Shown piece by piece: positions 60,865-64,000 of a stretch of 64,000 nucleotides of DNA. The translations under genes and the position numbers were made by a program. The notes beneath the pieces are model-generated. The model was not told where the DNA came from. It did not search any database and saw only the letters and a list, made by a program, of their open reading frames with translations. Positions within the stretch are counted from its first letter, which is position 1. Every line of letters starts with the position of its first letter. The DNA is from DAHUYF01 sp035623985 (lineage in GTDB: Bacteria > Pseudomonadota > Alphaproteobacteria > ATCC43930 > CGMCC-115725): contig DASPSJ010000040.1 in the NCBI GenBank assembly GCA_035623985.1, positions 62,001 through 126,000 of the forward strand. The letters run 5' to 3'.

Positions 60865-62028
60865 TCAATAGGATTTCGGCAGGCCCAGCACGCGCTCGGC
60901 GATGTAGCACAGCGCGAGCTGCGGGCTCACCGGCGCGATGCGCGCGATCTGCGCCTCGCGCAGGTAGCGCTCGACGTGATATTCCTGCGCATAGCCCATG
61001 CCGCCATGGGTCATGACGGCGTTTTCGCAGGCGCGCCAGCAGGCTTCGGCGGCGAGATATTTGGCGGCGTTGGCCTCGGCGCCGCAAGGCTGGTCGGCGT
61101 CGTAGAGCGAGGCCGCGCGATGCACCATCAGCTCCGCCGCCTTGAGCTCGGCCCAGCTTTGCGCCAGCGGATGCTGGATGCCCTGGTTCTGCCCGATCGG
61201 CCGGCCGAAGACGATGCGCTCGCGCGCATAGGCGGCGGCCTTGTTGAGCGCGGCGAACCCCAGGCCCACCGCTTCGGCGGCGATCAGGATGCGCTCCGGA
61301 TTCATGCCGTGCAGGATCTGCTGGAAGCCCTTGCCCTCCTCGCCGATGAGATCGGCACGCGGCACTTCGAGCCCGTCGATGAACAGCATGTTCGAATCGA
61401 CCGCCTTGCGTCCCATCTTGGCGATCTCGCGCACTTCGACGCGGGCGCGGTCGAGCGTGGTGTAGAAAAGGCTGATGCCGTCGCTGGGCTTCGCCGCCTG
61501 CTCGATCGGCGTGGTGCGCGCGAGCAGCAGCATCTTGTGCGCCACCTGCGCCGTCGAGATCCAGATCTTGCGGCCGGAGACGAGATAGTGGTCGCCGCGG
61601 CGCACCGCCTTGGTCTTCAAATGCGTGGTGTCGAGGCCGACATCGGGCTCGGTGACGGCAAAGCACGCCTTCTCCTCGCCGCGGATCAAAGGCGGCAGGA
61701 GCCGCCGCTTCTGCTCGCTCGTGCCGAACTTCACCACCGGGTTGAGACCGAAGATGTTCATGTGCAGCGCCGAGGCGCCGCTGAAGCCGGCGCCGGATTG
61801 GGCGACCGCCTGCATCATCACCGCCGCCTCGGATATCCCGAGCCCGGCGCCGCCGAAGGCTTCCGGCATGGCGATGCCGAGCCAGCCGCCTTGGGCGATC
61901 GCGGCGTAGAACGCCTCGGGAAAGCGGCCCTCGCGCTCGCGCTCGAGCCAATAGGCGTCGTCGAAGCCTTCGCACAGCCGCGCGACGGCGTCGCGGATGC
62001 GGTGCTGCTCTGCGGTCAGATGCGTCAT
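60865..62028 (-). CDS. Acyl-CoA dehydrogenase
   Basis: A 387-residue paralogue of the enzyme at 59249-60406, with the same order: MPEAFGGAGLGISEAAVMMQ, FAVTEPDVGLDTTHLKTKAV, KIWISTAQVAHKMLLLARTT, GRPIGQNQGIQHPLAQSWAE and THGGMGYAQEYHVERYLREA near the C-terminus. Both end in GLP-SY, suggesting a shared ancestor. It lies 57 bp upstream of the VOC gene in the same direction. The ATG at 62028 is preferred over a 23-codon upstream extension. Confidence 0.92.
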   Translation of the reverse strand: MTHLTAEQHRIRDAVARLCEGFDDAYWLEREREGRFPEAFYAAIAQGGWLGIAMPEAFGGAGLGISEAAVMMQAVAQSGAGFSGASALHMNIFGLNPVVKFGTSEQKRRLLPPLIRGEEKACFAVTEPDVGLDTTHLKTKAVRRGDHYLVSGRKIWISTAQVAHKMLLLARTTPIEQAAKPSDGISLFYTTLDRARVEVREIAKMGRKAVDSNMLFIDGLEVPRADLIGEEGKGFQQILHGMNPERILIAAEAVGLGFAALNKAAAYARERIVFGRPIGQNQGIQHPLAQSWAELKAAELMVHRAASLYDADQPCGAEANAAKYLAAEACWRACENAVMTHGGMGYAQEYHVERYLREAQIARIAPVSPQLALCYIAERVLGLPKSY

Positions 62029-62094
62029 GACGGGCGCCTCCCGCGCGATCCTTGGCCGGTTCGGGCACGCGATGCAAGGGGAGGTGCTCGTCCG

Positions 62095-62226
62095 CACGGC
62101 GCGGGCTTTCGCGGTGACGACCCGTTCGATCGCTCTGCGATCGAACCCTCCGGGGCCGATCGCGAAGCGGTCGGCCGGGTTGTCCGCAACCGCTGGCGCC
62201 AGCCAACGACAACGCTTCGCGTTGCG
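62095..62226. repeat. Type I composite palindrome, copy E, interrupted by a type II element
   Basis: The type I flanks are recognisable (gcgcgggctttcgcggt on the left, cgcaaccgctggcgcc then caacgc-ttc-gcgttg on the right), but the loop of the first hairpin is split by the 69-bp type II unit at 62116-62184. It fills most of the gap between the Tim44-like and acyl-CoA dehydrogenase genes and reaches the Tim44-like stop codon. Confidence 0.75.
62116..62184. repeat. Type II palindromic element nested in type I copy E
   Basis: Terminal inverted repeats gacgacccg/cgggttgtc (one mismatch) flank two hairpins, gttcgatcgc-tct-gcgatcgaac and ggccgatcgc-gaa-gcggtcggcc. It is closely similar to 35611-35680. 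The nesting implies that the type II unit moved as a discrete piece. Confidence 0.8.
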
Positions 62227-63174
62227 CTAAATTTGCTGAATTGCCGAGAGCAGCCAGTGGCCGCCGGGGCTGCGGACGAAGGTCCACAGCTCCCGCGCCT
62301 CGCTTGGATGCTCCGGGTCGCCTTCGACCAGCCAGCCGGGCTCGCCCGGATTGCGGTCGCGGCGCACGGTGTAGTCGAGCGCGCGCCAGTGCAGCAGGCA
62401 GGTGGCGAATTGCAGTTCGCCGTCGTCCCAGGCCTCGCGCACGTCGCCGTTCAGCAGCTCGAGCCGCTCGACATGGTTCTCGACACCGCGGCTGGCATTG
62501 ACCGACAGCTCCTCGCTGAAATAGCTCAGCATCTCCGGCGTCACGTAATGGCTGAGCGCGCGCAGGCCGCCGGCGCTCCAGGCCTCCTGCACCGCCTTGA
62601 GGATGGCCTCGAAGGCGGTCTGGTCGCTTGGGCTGACCTGGATGTCGCGGTTGGGCACGCTCACGCCGTAGCCGAAGATACGCCGGGCCTGCGGCGGGCC
62701 GCCATAGCCAAAGCCGCCCATGGGCGCGGCGGAGAGCGGTCCCTGCGCGCGGCGGAAGCGGCGGAACACCATCGACAGCACGAGAATGATCATGATCCAG
62801 GAGAACAGCGAGCCGAAGACGTGGCCGAAGCCCATGCCGTAGCCATAGCCCCACTGCGGGAACAGCAGCGAGCCGAGCCAGGAGCCGAGGAACGCGCCGA
62901 AAAGGCCGGTGAGAAAGGGATGGCTCTGCGCGAAGCCGTACCCGCCATAGCCGTAATAGGGCGAGGCCGGCTGGTCCTGCGGCGTGACGCTGCGGTCGAT
63001 GGGTTGGCCGCCATTGTAGGTGTAGGTGCGCGAGCCGAGGCTGCCCTGGCTGGAATAGCTCATGCCGCCGGAGCCGTAAGTGCCGCCGGCGCGCGCCGCC
63101 GCCAGCGCCGGGGCGAGCAGCACCAGAGCGCACAGCAGCGCCGCCGCCATCATCCATTGTCGCGACATTGCCAT
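62227..63174 (-). CDS. Tim44-like domain membrane protein
   Basis: A 315-residue protein with a signal peptide (MMAAALLCALVLLAPALAAA) and a Gly/Tyr-rich region (YYGYGGYGFAQ). Hydrophobic helices follow (FSWIMIILVLSMVFRRFRR), then a C-terminal Tim44-like domain (DQTAFEAILKAVQEAWSAGG; FATCLLHWRALDYTVRRDRN; ARELWTFVRSPGGHWLLSAI). Bacterial Tim44-domain proteins have a fold shared with the mitochondrial import motor subunit, but their role is unclear. Start at one of three closely spaced Met codons (63180, 63174, 63168). The stop codon abuts the copy E palindrome. Confidence 0.88.
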   Translation of the reverse strand: MAMSRQWMMAAALLCALVLLAPALAAARAGGTYGSGGMSYSSQGSLGSRTYTYNGGQPIDRSVTPQDQPASPYYGYGGYGFAQSHPFLTGLFGAFLGSWLGSLLFPQWGYGYGMGFGHVFGSLFSWIMIILVLSMVFRRFRRAQGPLSAAPMGGFGYGGPPQARRIFGYGVSVPNRDIQVSPSDQTAFEAILKAVQEAWSAGGLRALSHYVTPEMLSYFSEELSVNASRGVENHVERLELLNGDVREAWDDGELQFATCLLHWRALDYTVRRDRNPGEPGWLVEGDPEHPSEARELWTFVRSPGGHWLLSAIQQI

Positions 63175-63242
63175 CCCCATCCACCGGCGGAAGACCGTCG
63201 ACGGTAATGTCGGGCGGCGCGGCGCCGCTTGCAAGACCGCCC

Positions 63243-64000
63243 CTAACCCTTGGACCGGAGGTCGATGACCCGCTTCGCCTTGCCGATCGAGCGCTCGATC
63301 TTGCCCACCGGCATGATCTCGACCCGCGCGCTGACGCCGATCAGCGATTTGATGTCATGGGCAAGCGTGGCGGCGATGCGCGCCTCCGCCTCGGCGCTGT
63401 TAGGCGTCGCCTCGGGCCTGAGCTCGGCGAAGACCGCGAGCTTGTCGAGCTGGCGCGGCCGGCTCACCTCGAGGAGGTAATGGCCGGAAAGCGCGGGCTG
63501 CTTCAGAATCAGCTCCTCGATCTGGGACGGGAACAGATTGACGCCGCGGATGATCAGCATGTCGTCGCTGCGCCCGGTGACCTTCTCCATCCGCCGCATG
63601 CTGCGCGCCGTTCCCGGCAGCAGCCGGGTCAGGTCGCGCGTGCGGTAGCGGATCATCGGCAGCGCCTCCTTGGTGAGCGTGGTGAAGACCAGCTCGCCCA
63701 TCGTGCCGTCGGCCAGCACCGCGCCGGTCGCGGGATCGATCACCTCGGGATAGAAGTGATCCTCCCAGAGGTGAAGGCCGTCCTTGGTCTCGATGCATTC
63801 ATTGGCGACGCCCGGCCCCATCACTTCCGACAGGCCGTAAATGTCGACCGCATGCATGGCCATGCGGCTCTCGATCTCCTGGCGCAGCGCGTTGGTCCAG
63901 GGCTCGGCGCCGTGGATGCCGATCTTGAGCGAGGAGGCGCGGGGATCGAGTCCCTGGCGCTCGAACTCGTCGGCGATCGCCAGCATATAGGAAGGCGTCA
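63243..64000 (-). CDS. paaK: Phenylacetate-CoA ligase, partial (N-terminus beyond window)
   Basis: The last 252 or so residues of an adenylate-forming ligase, entering from the right edge: LKIGIHGAEPWTNALRQEIE, DIYGLSEVMGPGVANECIET (adenylate-binding YGLSE), GELVFTTLTKEALPMIRYRT, TRDLTRLLPG, then the C-terminal lid with RSDDMLIIRGVNLFPSQIEE and a terminal GKAKRVIDLRSKG containing the catalytic Lys. It converts phenylacetate to phenylacetyl-CoA with ATP. PaaK-like paralogues with other aryl acids exist. Located next to acyl-CoA dehydrogenases. Confidence 0.93.
   Translation of the reverse strand, partial: TPSYMLAIADEFERQGLDPRASSLKIGIHGAEPWTNALRQEIESRMAMHAVDIYGLSEVMGPGVANECIETKDGLHLWEDHFYPEVIDPATGAVLADGTMGELVFTTLTKEALPMIRYRTRDLTRLLPGTARSMRRMEKVTGRSDDMLIIRGVNLFPSQIEELILKQPALSGHYLLEVSRPRQLDKLAVFAELRPEATPNSAEAEARIAATLAHDIKSLIGVSARVEIMPVGKIERSIGKAKRVIDLRSKG

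Overview
The window is high-GC DNA from an alphaproteobacterium, most likely a Rhodospirillales-type lineage. The lineage call rests on gene content typical of the class: FlbT, FlaF, an FlbA-like protein, FliX and CckA, CtrA-type boxes (TTAA-N7-TTAAC), and a direct-repeat LexA box (GAAC-N7-GAAC) at recA. No rRNA, tRNA, CRISPR array or complete insertion sequence was seen.

Layout. (1) 1-2.9 kb, minus strand: a tightly overlapping group of a DegT-like aminotransferase (cut by the window edge), a GNAT acetyltransferase, a methyltransferase and a PhyH-type dioxygenase. (2) 3.0-7.7 kb, plus: flbT, flaF, an OGT/SPINDLY-like flbA and a Maf-type flagellin glycosyltransferase. Next comes a minus-strand Ser/Gln-rich protein almost without Lys or Arg. 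(3) 9-18.5 kb: two convergent operons for a legionaminic-type nonulosonic acid: legB-legC-legG-legI-neuD-like (plus) and ptmE-like, Gfo/Idh, CMP-sugar synthetase, SDR (minus). A decayed toxin-antitoxin cassette between identical 53-bp hairpins sits where they converge. (4) 18.5-28.4 kb: flgI-flgJ-flgN-flgK-flgL and flgF-flgG-flgA-flgH (minus), with fliX and dksA (plus) between. (5) 28.7-35.5 kb, plus: fliL-fliM-DUF6468-motE-cheZ and a 1077-residue TPR protein. (6) 35.5-37.7 kb: a frameshifted DUF559 nuclease between hairpin repeats and a serine carboxypeptidase. (7) 37.7-45.5 kb: fliP-fliO-unknown-flhX (minus) diverging from flgB-flgC-fliE-fliQ-fliR-flhB-cckA (plus). (8) 45.5-47.9 kb: an AT-richer accessory island with a Doc toxin. 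(9) 48-64 kb: housekeeping genes recA, MT-A70 methyltransferase, radical SAM, alaS, icd, a LOG-type protein, LysM protein, two acyl-CoA dehydrogenases, Tim44-like and a partial phenylacetate-CoA ligase.

How it fits together. Regions 2-7 encode much of a flagellum (rod, rings, hook-junction proteins, export gate, switch, assembly regulators) plus synthesis and transfer of the sugar that probably decorates the flagellin. Flagellin, hook (flgE), flgD, flhA, fliF, fliG and motA/B are not in the window. CtrA-like boxes lie before flbT, fliX, fliL and flgB, and sigma54-like promoters before flgF and flgI. With cckA encoded here, this suggests a Caulobacter-like cell-cycle-gated hierarchy.

The most unusual content is non-coding: several families of intergenic palindromes (called types I-IV here). 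One is nested inside another, one forms a perfect 29-bp-arm hairpin ending on the fliR start codon, and others bracket small selfish genes.
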